A DNA stretch of 46,836 nt from Candidatus Equimonas faecalis. GTDB taxonomy: Bacteria; Bacteroidota; Bacteroidia; Bacteroidales; Bacteroidaceae. Each line of letters starts with the position of its first letter. Position 1 is the first letter of the stretch. A model generated the notes under the pieces. The model did no database searches. It saw only the letters and a list, made by a program, of their open reading frames with translations, and had not been told where the DNA came from. The position numbers were made by a program, and so were the translations under genes. Shown here in pieces: positions 1 through 7,946 of this stretch. The stretch covers positions 1-46,836 of the forward strand of contig JAGHRT010000057.1 of assembly GCA_018066245.1 (NCBI GenBank). The letters run 5' to 3'.

Positions 1-2481
1 GCGGATGGGTTGCTCGGCGGTCAGCTTGTTCCAGCCGATGGTGAGGGATTTGATGAACACGTCGTTCTGCTCCGTAGCCGTGGGTTCGTAATCTTCGGCA
101 CGCACGAGGATGTAAGGCCAGTTGCCGTCAATCACGAGACAGTCGTTCTGTCCCTTGCGAATCTCGCCGAGCTTCGTGCCCTTGTTGCCGTTCCATGCGT
201 CCGTCGTGTTATTGTAGGCCGTATTCTTGCCGTACACGCCAAGTACCTCGGCTTGGCCGCAAGGATTCAGCCAATCCACGCTCACATAAGCCGCATTGCC
301 AGCCGTCTGCTTCGTGATGAAGCTGCAAGAATTGTACTTGTTGCGCATATAGATGGCACGCAGCGTGTCGTTGTCCTTATTGTTCCAGTCGGCATAGTCA
401 AAGCCGAAGTTGCCAGGGTTCAGATTGGTAGAAGTCCACATAGTATATTTGGCCGGTGAGCTTACACCGAAGGCCTCTGGCTGGAAGCCAGGCCAGTCGG
501 TGGCATTGGTGAGCGCAGATGCTGCCGATTTTACATCTATCACGTCGGCATACTGCACATGGGGGAGCTTGGCAGTAGGAGTAAAGTAATCCTCTTCAAG
601 GTCGCCTTCAAGCACGGTAATGGTGGACTTCATGTCGTTGTAGAAAGGCGCACTTGCATAGAGCACACACTCACCCACAGGAGCGTCCACGGGCAGTTTA
701 AGGGTTATCTTTCCCTCCTTATCCGCCACGCCTACGGCTGCTATGTGGCGACCCTGGCTGATGCACACCACGGCTTCAGGCGCTGTGGTAATATCAATAG
801 TGTGGCCAGCCACTACGGAATTGGCGGAGGGAGTGACGAACATCTTCTTAGGCACCGTGATATAGGGCTGATAGGTGGGGTCGCCAAATAGGTTGTAGAG
901 CTCCACGAACTGGCGATGGGGCGAGATTTCACCAAGGTAGCGGTCGGAGAACTTTCCGATATAGAAAGCCTCGCCGATGGTGCGTGAAAGCTGCGACTCG
1001 TCCTCTTCCATCGGATGGAAGAGTGAGCGCATATAACCGATATGCTGGAAGGTCTTGCCAAGGCCGTCGCCGCCAGTAAAGAAGGCATTGTCGGACACGT
1101 CCCACGATTCACGTGAAGCACCGAAGTAAGCCACGGCACCTGCATCCTTAAGACGCATGAAGGTTTCAGCCAGACAGTTGTCCTTCTGATAGGAGCCCGA
1201 GAGACAGGTAAGGCCCAGTACCACAGGGTACTTATTCTTGTTCGTTAATTGCTTGGCATGATCCATGGTGTAGTTCGTGTCGTACCAACTATCAAACCAC
1301 TTATTCCAGTCGCCATGCCCCACGTAGGCCACTTGCGAGCAGCCGCTCTCAATCTGCTGATTGATTTGCTGGGTCTTGCTTGCGTAGAGAATGAGGTCGG
1401 TAGTATTGCCCTTCCATTGCAAGGGGAAGGCCTTGCCGAAGTCGGCAGCCGGGTCGGTGGTAATGTTCGAGGCAGGACTATGCACTACCAGCGAATGCGA
1501 AAGCCAGCCGGCCTCATCGGGGTCAATCATCGACATGTACTGCGTCTTATCCATCTGTGCTTGCAGTTCCTCCACCGTGTTTGCCGAGAAACGGCCTACG
1601 TAGGCTTCTGCAAAGAAGTCGCCCGTGTATTCGCCATAGAAGAAGTCGGTAAAGGGGTCTTGACCGATGTTAGGCCTCTGGGTACGATGGTTGAAAGGAG
1701 GCACCTCGGGGGTATCACCACAAAGGAGCACGAACACGGGGCGCGGCTGCATGGCCATCAAGCGGCTGCGGAGCTCCAGAGCCAGTGCATCTTCGCTCTT
1801 GCCTGTTTCAGTTACGACGTCATCAACGCAGAGTTCAAGCACCTCGTAGCCCTGTTGGGTCTTCCACTCCATATAGGGAAGCAACGCTTCGCGGAATTTG
1901 GTGGGATACACAACTGCCATAGGCACGCCTTTGCCCTGTGTAGGCAGGGTTTGCGGATGGGCATAGTAGTGAATATCCTTGGGAGAACCACCAAGATCAA
2001 CGATATCCTGCTGTCCGCCGCCGTCGGGCGTGGGCGTAAAGGAAGAACCTTCGTACCAGATACGAATCTTGGAGATATTGTAGCTTGCGGTAGAGGTGCT
2101 ACCCCAGAACCTGATAAACTTAGCCGTACCGTTCCAGCGCGAAATGCCGTCGGCCTTCACGGTAAATTCGCCTACGGGAGAACCATAGGTATCGACAGTC
2201 TCAATGTCAGCCGTCTTGTCCTTGACTTGGCTACCCTCAAACTCAATGTGAGCGATGTTAGCTCCAGAGGATTTTACATCCAGACAATAGGTCGTACTGT
2301 GGAGGTACCCGACATAGGCTCCCGTGGAATACGACATATAGTTGAACGAAATGTTGCCTTGCGATGTAACCTGTGTTGTAAGGTCAATCGTCTCATCTTG
2401 TGCGCGTGCGCCCGCAGAGATTAAAAGGAGTGCCGCACAAAGCAGCATCGGCAATGCCGATAGGACACGTTGTCTTGTCAT
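1..2481 (-). CDS. Gingipain-like C25 family cysteine peptidase, secreted (3' end outside window)
   Basis: An open frame runs from the ATG at 2481 to the window edge without a stop (827 codons), so the C-terminus is missing. It begins with a signal peptide (hydrophobic core ending ARAQ, about residue 28). The peptidase part starts near residue 150 (YYAHPQTLPTQGKGVPMAVV). The catalytic pair is visible as His389 in AYVGHGDWNKW and Cys426 in VLGLTCLSGSY, in the order and spacing known for gingipains. FGDPTYQPY followed by an Ig-like segment matches the region after the peptidase domain in that family. Gingipains are exported by the type IX system through a C-terminal domain, which cannot be seen here. 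Substrate preference (Arg or Lys) cannot be read. The upstream neighbour is divergent (ferritin), so this gene has its own promoter. Confidence 0.9.
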   Translation of the reverse strand, partial: MTRQRVLSALPMLLCAALLLISAGARAQDETIDLTTQVTSQGNISFNYMSYSTGAYVGYLHSTTYCLDVKSSGANIAHIEFEGSQVKDKTADIETVDTYGSPVGEFTVKADGISRWNGTAKFIRFWGSTSTASYNISKIRIWYEGSSFTPTPDGGGQQDIVDLGGSPKDIHYYAHPQTLPTQGKGVPMAVVYPTKFREALLPYMEWKTQQGYEVLELCVDDVVTETGKSEDALALELRSRLMAMQPRPVFVLLCGDTPEVPPFNHRTQRPNIGQDPFTDFFYGEYTGDFFAEAYVGRFSANTVEELQAQMDKTQYMSMIDPDEAGWLSHSLVVHSPASNITTDPAADFGKAFPLQWKGNTTDLILYASKTQQINQQIESGCSQVAYVGHGDWNKWFDSWYDTNYTMDHAKQLTNKNKYPVVLGLTCLSGSYQKDNCLAETFMRLKDAGAVAYFGASRESWDVSDNAFFTGGDGLGKTFQHIGYMRSLFHPMEEDESQLSRTIGEAFYIGKFSDRYLGEISPHRQFVELYNLFGDPTYQPYITVPKKMFVTPSANSVVAGHTIDITTAPEAVVCISQGRHIAAVGVADKEGKITLKLPVDAPVGECVLYASAPFYNDMKSTITVLEGDLEEDYFTPTAKLPHVQYADVIDVKSAASALTNATDWPGFQPEAFGVSSPAKYTMWTSTNLNPGNFGFDYADWNNKDNDTLRAIYMRNKYNSCSFITKQTAGNAAYVSVDWLNPCGQAEVLGVYGKNTAYNNTTDAWNGNKGTKLGEIRKGQNDCLVIDGNWPYILVRAEDYEPTATEQNDVFIKSLTIGWNKLTAEQPIR

Positions 2482-2543
2482 TTTGTGTGGTTTGGTTTAA
2501 GTGAATGATAGGTTTGGATGATTTTGAGTAGTCGTATTTTGCG

Positions 2544-2551
2544 CAAAGTTA
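2544..2551 (-). promoter_or_regulatory. Candidate Bacteroidota -7 box for the C25 peptidase gene
   Basis: On the minus strand the octamer reads TAACTTTG, matching TAnnTTTG. It would place the transcript start about 55 bases before the ATG at 2481. No convincing TTG -33 element is seen 19-21 bases upstream, so this is a moderate call. Confidence 0.45.
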
Positions 2552-2854
2552 CTACTTTATTTCCACTTATCCCCTAATAAATAGCCATAAACCAACCAAT
2601 TCTGCCCATTTGGGGCTGGGTATATGCAATCCCTGTATAGCAAAACACGACGCATTGCGTCTGTACTACGCTCAAATACCGCATTAAAGAACGGGGACGC
2701 AGATGAAATCCGTGGGCGCCCCATGCCCCCCTGTGCCTTACTGGCATAGTTGCTTTCTCCCTCATAAGTTTGTGAATTTGTAAACAGGGCGTTGCAGTAT
2801 GTTGTATTGTGTGGGTATTTCTATGGTGTGGATGGCTGTTTGCAGCCTTTTTTG
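2552..2854. other. Gene-free stretch between divergent C25 peptidase and ferritin genes
   Basis: About 470 bases separate the two divergent genes. Apart from promoter-like octamers at each end I see no coding region, RNA gene or repeat. One 63-codon minus-strand frame exists here but lacks a recognisable protein or ribosome-binding context. Confidence 0.5.
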
Positions 2855-2886
2855 TTTGGCTTTACCTTGCTTTCGTGTTATTTTTG
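2855..2886 (+). promoter_or_regulatory. Bacteroidota-type promoter of the ferritin gene
   Basis: TTTG at 2855-2858, a 20-base spacer and TATTTTTG at 2879-2886 fit the -33/-7 consensus (TTTG, 19-21 bases, TAnnTTTG). The start codon lies 66 bases further on. It probably drives ferritin and the rubredoxin behind it. Confidence 0.65.
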
Positions 2887-2952
2887 CAGCGCCTTTCAGA
2901 GAGCGATATGCTGGGAGGCGGAAACATGTCTAACACTTAAAACGGTTGAATT

Positions 2953-3438
2953 ATGATTAGTCAGAAAATGCAGGAAGCCCTGAACACTCAGGTGAATGCT
3001 GAAATGTGGTCAGCCTATCTTTACCTGGCCATGTCGATGGATGCCACGGACAAGGGCATCAAAGGTGTAGCCCACTGGTTCCGCAAGCAGTATGAGGAGG
3101 AAATGGAACATGCCTTTAAGATTGTTGAGTATCTGGGCAGCCAGTTGGCCAAGGTGGAACTGAAGGCCATTGAAGCTGTGCCCACCACATGGGAGAACCC
3201 ATTGGAAATGTACGTGCAGGCTCTCGCTCACGAGAAAAAGATTACCTCGAACATCAACAACCTCTGCGGCCAGGCCATTGAGGAGAAAGACTATGCCACG
3301 CAGAACTTCTTGCAATGGTTCGTGAACGAACAGGTCGAGGAAGAAGCCAGCGTGCAGGAAATCATCGATACGCTCCACTTCATAGGCGACGACCAGGCCG
3401 CCCTCTTCATGTTTGACAACAGCCTGAAGGGCAGGTAA
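2953..3438 (+). CDS. ftnA: Ferritin, non-heme bacterial type
   Basis: This 161-residue protein has the length of bacterial FtnA. All ferroxidase residues of the E. coli protein are present at the same positions: Glu17, Glu50, His53, Glu94, Gln127 and Glu130. Ferritins assemble into 24-subunit cytoplasmic shells that oxidise Fe(II) and store it as ferric mineral, and in anaerobes they also limit oxidative damage. A consensus promoter precedes it. The rubredoxin gene follows after 51 bases on the same strand, so the two are likely co-transcribed as an iron and redox unit. Confidence 0.97.
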   Translation: MISQKMQEALNTQVNAEMWSAYLYLAMSMDATDKGIKGVAHWFRKQYEEEMEHAFKIVEYLGSQLAKVELKAIEAVPTTWENPLEMYVQALAHEKKITSNINNLCGQAIEEKDYATQNFLQWFVNEQVEEEASVQEIIDTLHFIGDDQAALFMFDNSLKGR

Positions 3439-3489
3439 GTGCCTTTGGGCAAGAATTTGTTTAGTATCTAATAAATCCTCTGGTTCCCT

Positions 3490-3651
3490 ATGAAAAAGTA
3501 TGTTTGCAACCTTTGCGGTTGGGAATACGACCCCGAGGTGGGTTGTCCTGAGGACGGCATTGCCCCTGGCACGCCGTTTGAAGATCTTCCGGATGACTTT
3601 GTCTGCCCTCTTTGCGGTGCAGGCAAGGAGGAATTTTCGGAAGAGGACTGA
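3490..3651 (+). CDS. Rubredoxin
   Basis: This is a 53-residue protein starting at the ATG at 3490. The two iron-binding knuckles are clear: YVCNLCGW (Cys6, Cys9) and FVCPLCGAG (Cys39, Cys42), with the classic [15 protein letters not shown] between them. Rubredoxins carry one electron on an Fe(Cys)4 centre in the cytoplasm, for example to rubrerythrin or other peroxide and oxygen scavengers. An extra cysteine, Cys19, replaces the residue usually found in the PEVGDPE loop (here PEVGCPE). It follows ferritin on the same strand, and a hairpin terminator comes 24 bases after the stop. Confidence 0.97.
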   Translation: MKKYVCNLCGWEYDPEVGCPEDGIAPGTPFEDLPDDFVCPLCGAGKEEFSEED

Positions 3652-3675
3652 ATCGGAGACTTTTCGATAGAAACG

Positions 3676-3710
3676 AGCGGCCCCCCATGCGAAATGCGTG
3701 GAGGGCCGCT
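3676..3710. terminator. Hairpin between convergent rubredoxin and phosphate transporter genes
   Basis: A long inverted repeat (AGCGGCCCCCCATGCG, loop AAA, TGCGTGGAGGGCCGCT) can form a 16-pair stem including a few G-T wobbles. It lies between two convergent stop codons, which suits a bidirectional terminator. The T tract after it is weak on the plus strand. Confidence 0.7.
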
Positions 3711-3756
3711 TGATTGGGATTAGTAGGGGGGAGGAATCCTCCTGCCGCCCTGCGGA

Positions 3757-5463
3757 TTAGAACTCTTTGGGCTCTTTCAGGCCTGTGCGGGCTTCGATGA
3801 TATTGACGGCATAGTCGCTCATCTTTTCGCACTCGTTTACCATGTCCATGTAGAACACGCCGGATTGGTAGGAGTAGAGGCCGTTAGCCACGTCATTGAC
3901 GTTGTTTATCTTCAAGTCCTTGCGGTAGTTGTTGATTTCCACCTCAAGGTTGAAGCCTGCCATGGCATCGGTGTGATTGCCGGAGTTGAGGATTTTGAGC
4001 ATCAGGGTGAGTGCTTGAGCTGAGAGGTCAAACATGTGCATAAGGTGTTGCCGCTGCTCTTCAGTGAACTTTTGCTTGGCTTGCCGCTTATGCGAGATGC
4101 AGCGGGCCAGATTGTAGCAACTGTCGCCTATGCTCTCGATTTCGCTGACTTCACGCAGCATGGCTCGAATCTTGTTTTTCGTTTCGCTGGACAGACGGCC
4201 GTCGCTCACCTCGTTGAGGTATTTGGCGATTTCCAGTTCCATGTTGTCGGATATGCCCTCGTATTTTTCGATGCGCGAGTAGAGCGCGTTGAAGGCTGCA
4301 TCGTCGCCAGTATCTATGAGCTGGCGTACCATGGAAAACATGCGGTTGGTGCGCTCGGCGAAGAGGTTGATTTCCTTGTGAGCTTCGATGATGGACATTT
4401 CCGCCGTAGAGAGTATGCCGCCGCTGATGAAATGGAGGCGGAAATCCTCCTCCTCGCTGGTGGGGGCCTTGCTGCTGAGGAAGTTCACGATGCTGGTGAC
4501 GAGTTTGGCGAGTGGCCTGACAAAGCCAATCAGCACGCACACGTTGCACACGTTGAAGGTGGTGTGGAACGCGGCCAAGCACACGGGCAGCATTGCGGCT
4601 TCGGGATGATCGAAGTCCATGTCCACAAAGCCACATACCATCTTGACGAAAGGCTTGAACACGCAGAGCACCCAGATAACACCGAATACGTTGAACACAA
4701 GGTGAGCCATGGCGGCGCACCGTGCCTGACGTGTGCCTGTGAGGGCGGCGATGTTGGAGGTGATGGTGGTGCCTATGTTCTCGCCCATCACGAGGGCTAT
4801 ACCCTGATCAAGGGGAAGGGCTCCGGTGGAGCACAGTATCATGGTGATAGCCATGATGGCTGCTGAACTCTGCACGCAGAACGTGAGTAGGCCGCCTAAG
4901 AAAAGGAAGATGAGGTAGGAGGAGAAGCCATAGCCGCCCAACGATTGGAAGAAGGCCAGCACGGAGGCGTTGCTGCCCAGGTCCATGGCTTCGGCATTTT
5001 CCTTCAGGGTGGTGAGGCCGAGGAGGAGGAAACTGATGCCGAATACCAGTTCCCCGGCATTCTTGCGCCCGCTTTTCTTGGAGAAGATGAGAATGATGCC
5101 GAGAAGGAAGGCGGGGTAGATGACGCTCCGCATGTCAAATCCGAAGCCTGCCGACATAATCCACGCCGTCATGGTGGTGCCGATATTGGCACCCATGACG
5201 ACGCTGATGGCCTGAGTCAGAGAGAGCAGACCTGCACTGACAAAGCTGACGGTCATGACGGTGGTAGCCGTGCTCGACTGTATGGCAGCCGTAACAAAAG
5301 CACCTGTCAGCAGGCCTGTGAAGCGGTTGGTCGTCATTGCTCCCAGAGCATGGCGCAATTGAGGGCCTGCCACTTTCTGCAAGCCTTCCGACATAATCTT
5401 CATGCCGTACATGAACATGGCCAGAGAGCCAAGCAGTACGAAAATAGAAGACAGATTTATCAT
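3757..5463 (-). CDS. Na+/phosphate cotransporter family membrane protein with PhoU-like C-terminus
   Basis: This 568-residue integral membrane protein carries the duplicated Na/Pi-II (PF02690-type) core. The first QSS motif is at residue 62 (IQSSTATTVMTV) and the second at 198 (VQSSAAIMAITM). Each is followed by a GxNIGTT loop (91-97 and about 229), the inverted-repeat signature of this family. From about residue 350 the protein is soluble and helical, resembling PhoU (EIESIGDSCYNLARCI). The family imports phosphate with sodium, and the PhoU-like tail is thought to regulate this. Its start lies 12 bases after the stop of the ROK kinase, so the two are probably one transcript, though no functional link is obvious. 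Confidence 0.93.
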   Translation of the reverse strand: MINLSSIFVLLGSLAMFMYGMKIMSEGLQKVAGPQLRHALGAMTTNRFTGLLTGAFVTAAIQSSTATTVMTVSFVSAGLLSLTQAISVVMGANIGTTMTAWIMSAGFGFDMRSVIYPAFLLGIILIFSKKSGRKNAGELVFGISFLLLGLTTLKENAEAMDLGSNASVLAFFQSLGGYGFSSYLIFLFLGGLLTFCVQSSAAIMAITMILCSTGALPLDQGIALVMGENIGTTITSNIAALTGTRQARCAAMAHLVFNVFGVIWVLCVFKPFVKMVCGFVDMDFDHPEAAMLPVCLAAFHTTFNVCNVCVLIGFVRPLAKLVTSIVNFLSSKAPTSEEEDFRLHFISGGILSTAEMSIIEAHKEINLFAERTNRMFSMVRQLIDTGDDAAFNALYSRIEKYEGISDNMELEIAKYLNEVSDGRLSSETKNKIRAMLREVSEIESIGDSCYNLARCISHKRQAKQKFTEEQRQHLMHMFDLSAQALTLMLKILNSGNHTDAMAGFNLEVEINNYRKDLKINNVNDVANGLYSYQSGVFYMDMVNECEKMSDYAVNIIEARTGLKEPKEF

Positions 5464-5475
5464 AGGGCGGAAACT

Positions 5476-6450
5476 TTACTCCCAGCCAAGAGCGGAGGCT
5501 CCGAGTACGGCAGCCTCGCTGCCCTCCAAGGAACTGACGAGGAGTTTGGCCTTGCCCTTGTAAAGGCTGAGCACGTTTTCGTTGTAGGCTCGTGTGATGG
5601 GGTCCATAATCCAGTGGCCGGCCTTGGTCAGACCGCCAAAGAACACGAAGGCTTCGGGGGAGTTGAAGTTGGCGAAGTTGGCGCAGGCTGCTCCCAGCGT
5701 ATAGCCTGTGAATTCAAAGATTTCCTTGGCAATTTCATCGCCTTTCTCGGCGGCACAGAACACGTCGTAGGAGGTGATTTCTTCGGGATTGAGTTCGCGC
5801 AGGAGGCTGGGCTTTACACTTTTCTGCAAAAATTGGCGTGCCGTGCGTGCTACGCCGGTGGCGGAGCAATAGGTCTCCAGACAGCCCTTACGGCCGCAAC
5901 CGCAGGGACGTGCTTCGGGGGTGTAATCGACGATGACGTGGCCCAATTCTCCGGCAAAGCCGTCGCTGCCATACACGATTTTTCCGTCGCACACGATACC
6001 GCTACCTACGCCCGTGCCGAGGGTTATCATGATGAAGTTGTTCATGCCGCGTGCTACACCATAGGCCATTTCGCCCATAGCGGCTGCGTTGGCATCGTTT
6101 GTGATGCGGACAGGTATGCCGAGAGCTTCGGAGAAAAGCTTGGCTATGGGTATAATGCCTTTCCATACAAGGTTTACGGCATGTTCGATGTTGCCAGTGT
6201 AGTAATTGCCGTCGGGCGCTCCGATGCCCATGCCGCGTACGTTTTGGATACCGCCAATCATGTCGAGGCAGGGTTGCAGGGCTTCTACGGCAGCTTTGAC
6301 GTAGTCTTTCACGTCAGGGTATGCCTTGGTGCTGATAACGGTCTGGGCTTTGATGGTGCCACGGCTATCAACGATGCCGAACACGGAGTTTGTACCGCCC
6401 ATGTCAAGACCGATGACGTAGGGCTTCTCGGGGGTAAGGTTGTTGTCCAT
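5476..6450 (-). CDS. glk: ROK family sugar kinase (glucokinase-like)
   Basis: This 324-residue cytoplasmic kinase has the ROK phosphate-binding motif GLDMGGT (Asp16), the catalytic Asp119 in ITNDANAA, the GTGVGSGI loop near 145-152, and the zinc motif with His171, Cys183, Cys185 and Cys190 (CGCGRKGC). ROK kinases of this size in Bacteroidales phosphorylate glucose or related hexoses. The exact sugar cannot be read from the sequence. A 106-bp internal part of its 5' end (6317-6422) is almost perfectly repeated at 9418-9523, in a truncated gene downstream of the next block. The Na/Pi transporter follows after 12 bases. Confidence 0.92.
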   Translation of the reverse strand: MDNNLTPEKPYVIGLDMGGTNSVFGIVDSRGTIKAQTVISTKAYPDVKDYVKAAVEALQPCLDMIGGIQNVRGMGIGAPDGNYYTGNIEHAVNLVWKGIIPIAKLFSEALGIPVRITNDANAAAMGEMAYGVARGMNNFIMITLGTGVGSGIVCDGKIVYGSDGFAGELGHVIVDYTPEARPCGCGRKGCLETYCSATGVARTARQFLQKSVKPSLLRELNPEEITSYDVFCAAEKGDEIAKEIFEFTGYTLGAACANFANFNSPEAFVFFGGLTKAGHWIMDPITRAYNENVLSLYKGKAKLLVSSLEGSEAAVLGASALGWE

Positions 6451-6493
6451 TTCTATGGTGTTTTTTTATGAGTTTTTTCTTCCTGTATTATTT

Positions 6494-6570
6494 AGGGGTG
6501 TTCTATTAATTACTCAATTCTCGTCTCAATAGCCTCTAATCTTCCTCAAACTAATTAATAGAACACTCCT
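6494..6570. repeat. 77-bp element with 19-bp terminal inverted repeats (MITE-like or large hairpin)
   Basis: The left arm at 6494-6512 (AGGGGTGTTCTATTAATTA) and the reverse complement of the right arm at 6552-6570 match at 18 of 19 positions, with a 39-base A/T-rich middle. It sits between the ROK gene and the first amidase gene. A related word, GTTCTATAAATTAG on the minus strand, occurs at about 7930-7943, on the other side of the amidase gene. It could be a miniature transposable remnant or a terminator-like structure. Confidence 0.55.
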
Positions 6571-6607
6571 TTACACTTAATTGCCATGTTCTATAGCTAC
6601 ACGCTTG

Positions 6608-7888
6608 TCACAAGCCGTTAATCTTGAATGAAGTCGTGGCGGAAGGGATGATGTCATCGTATTTTTCGCCTATGACAATCTGCATCGTCCTTTCCTTAAT
6701 ATTGTAAACTGTAGTATGGCAGGTCCATGCGGACATCGGGTTCATGCGTGGATTTTCGAACTTGGAGATGGCGTTACGCTCTATATCCAGACTCATGATA
6801 TCTCTCCAGATACGCCGTCTGTCTTCATCGGTCTTCGGGAATTCATTATAGAGGAGAGGACCTGTGGTATTCTTGTAGTTTGGCATGTGAGCGAGATATT
6901 CCGAATACCAGTTGAGGTCTGGAGCACCGGCAAGAGTAGAAGGATCTTTGCCATCATATTTTCGTGAGTATCTGACCTTTTCCATAGTTTCGAACATTCC
7001 CTTGGCACTACCGGCATTGGCATAGTTGGCTTCTAGGATGCCGTAACGTTCTACTCCGCACGGCACTTTCTGTTTGCTGAGATCCTTAAATAGGTAGAAA
7101 TTTGTAATGACGGGCTTTCTGAACCTCTCTATGGGATTGTCCTCTGCCTTTGTCGCTACCACTTTGCTGTTGATGAGTTCCACCAAATAATTGTCTTTTT
7201 CATCGCAAATCATCCAGTGGAATGAGTACTCTCCCAACGAGCCGTAAATATTGGCTTCCTGTAAAAGTCTTACAGCCTCTTTGGCAGATGTAGCCTTGTC
7301 CAGAACGTAGCGCACTACATTCGCGCCATGTAGTGAAAATGAAGAACCTGGTTTTGTGCCTTTGAGTGTTGCCTCGGTGTCGTCGGCGTAATGCACCACC
7401 AGCGAGATGGCGCAGACACCACAGTCGTTGATGCCGTCGAAGCAGTTGTTTGAGATATCATTGACAAGCATCTGGGACAGCCAGTCTTCGGTAGGGGCAT
7501 GCTTCACCATATTTGAATTGCAGATGCCGACAGAGGCGTGACGGTCACCGTCGGCAGGTATGTGTACTATGAACTCCGGTGTCTCTGAGCATTCCCAATC
7601 GAAGTTGCGACCTATGAAATCTCCGTTGCGAACACCTGCACACACACCATGCCACTCCTTGAGCCCCATAAATTCATCTCCAACGGAATATGGATTGAAA
7701 TAATACCTCGTATAGAAATCGTTGTTCGTCACCTCAAAGAGGTAATCATTAATCCTTTTCAGCTCGACTTTCTGGAAGTTATACTCATCTATTTGCTCTG
7801 CGGTGAACATCTCCGTTTCGTCTTTGCTGCAAGAGCCGGTGAACAGAACCACTGCACACACGGTGAAAGCGTAAATGATTTTTTTCAT
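6608..7888 (-). CDS. Linear amide C-N hydrolase family lipoprotein (choloylglycine hydrolase-like)
   Basis: A 426-residue lipoprotein. The signal peptide ends at the lipidated Cys20 (LFTGSC), followed by SKDETE, the K-D/E-rich pattern reported as a surface-export signal for Bacteroidota lipoproteins. The Ntn-hydrolase core begins at the likely nucleophile Cys83 (GVCAGVRNGDFIGRNFDW). DGINDCGVCAISL and HWMICDEKDNYLVEL follow, as in choloylglycine hydrolase and acyltransferase relatives. Members cleave linear amide bonds such as bile-salt or N-acyl amides. The substrate here is unknown, and true bile-salt hydrolases begin directly at the Cys, whereas this has about 60 extra residues before it. 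A paralogue lies directly upstream, 58 bases away. Confidence 0.83.
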   Translation of the reverse strand: MKKIIYAFTVCAVVLFTGSCSKDETEMFTAEQIDEYNFQKVELKRINDYLFEVTNNDFYTRYYFNPYSVGDEFMGLKEWHGVCAGVRNGDFIGRNFDWECSETPEFIVHIPADGDRHASVGICNSNMVKHAPTEDWLSQMLVNDISNNCFDGINDCGVCAISLVVHYADDTEATLKGTKPGSSFSLHGANVVRYVLDKATSAKEAVRLLQEANIYGSLGEYSFHWMICDEKDNYLVELINSKVVATKAEDNPIERFRKPVITNFYLFKDLSKQKVPCGVERYGILEANYANAGSAKGMFETMEKVRYSRKYDGKDPSTLAGAPDLNWYSEYLAHMPNYKNTTGPLLYNEFPKTDEDRRRIWRDIMSLDIERNAISKFENPRMNPMSAWTCHTTVYNIKERTMQIVIGEKYDDIIPSATTSFKINGL

Positions 7889-7946
7889 TTCAAGAAAATT
7901 TAACGTTTTGTAAATTCATTATAAAAACTAATTTATAGAACCTACC

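Noticed and set aside
2574..2765. A 63-codon minus-strand frame in the spacer before ferritin
   Set aside because: No recognisable domain, signal peptide or ribosome-binding context, and the composition looks non-coding.
4945..6471. A 508-codon plus-strand frame
   Set aside because: It lies opposite the Na/Pi transporter and the ROK kinase, both with clear motifs; its composition (His, Gly, Val) is that of an antisense shadow.
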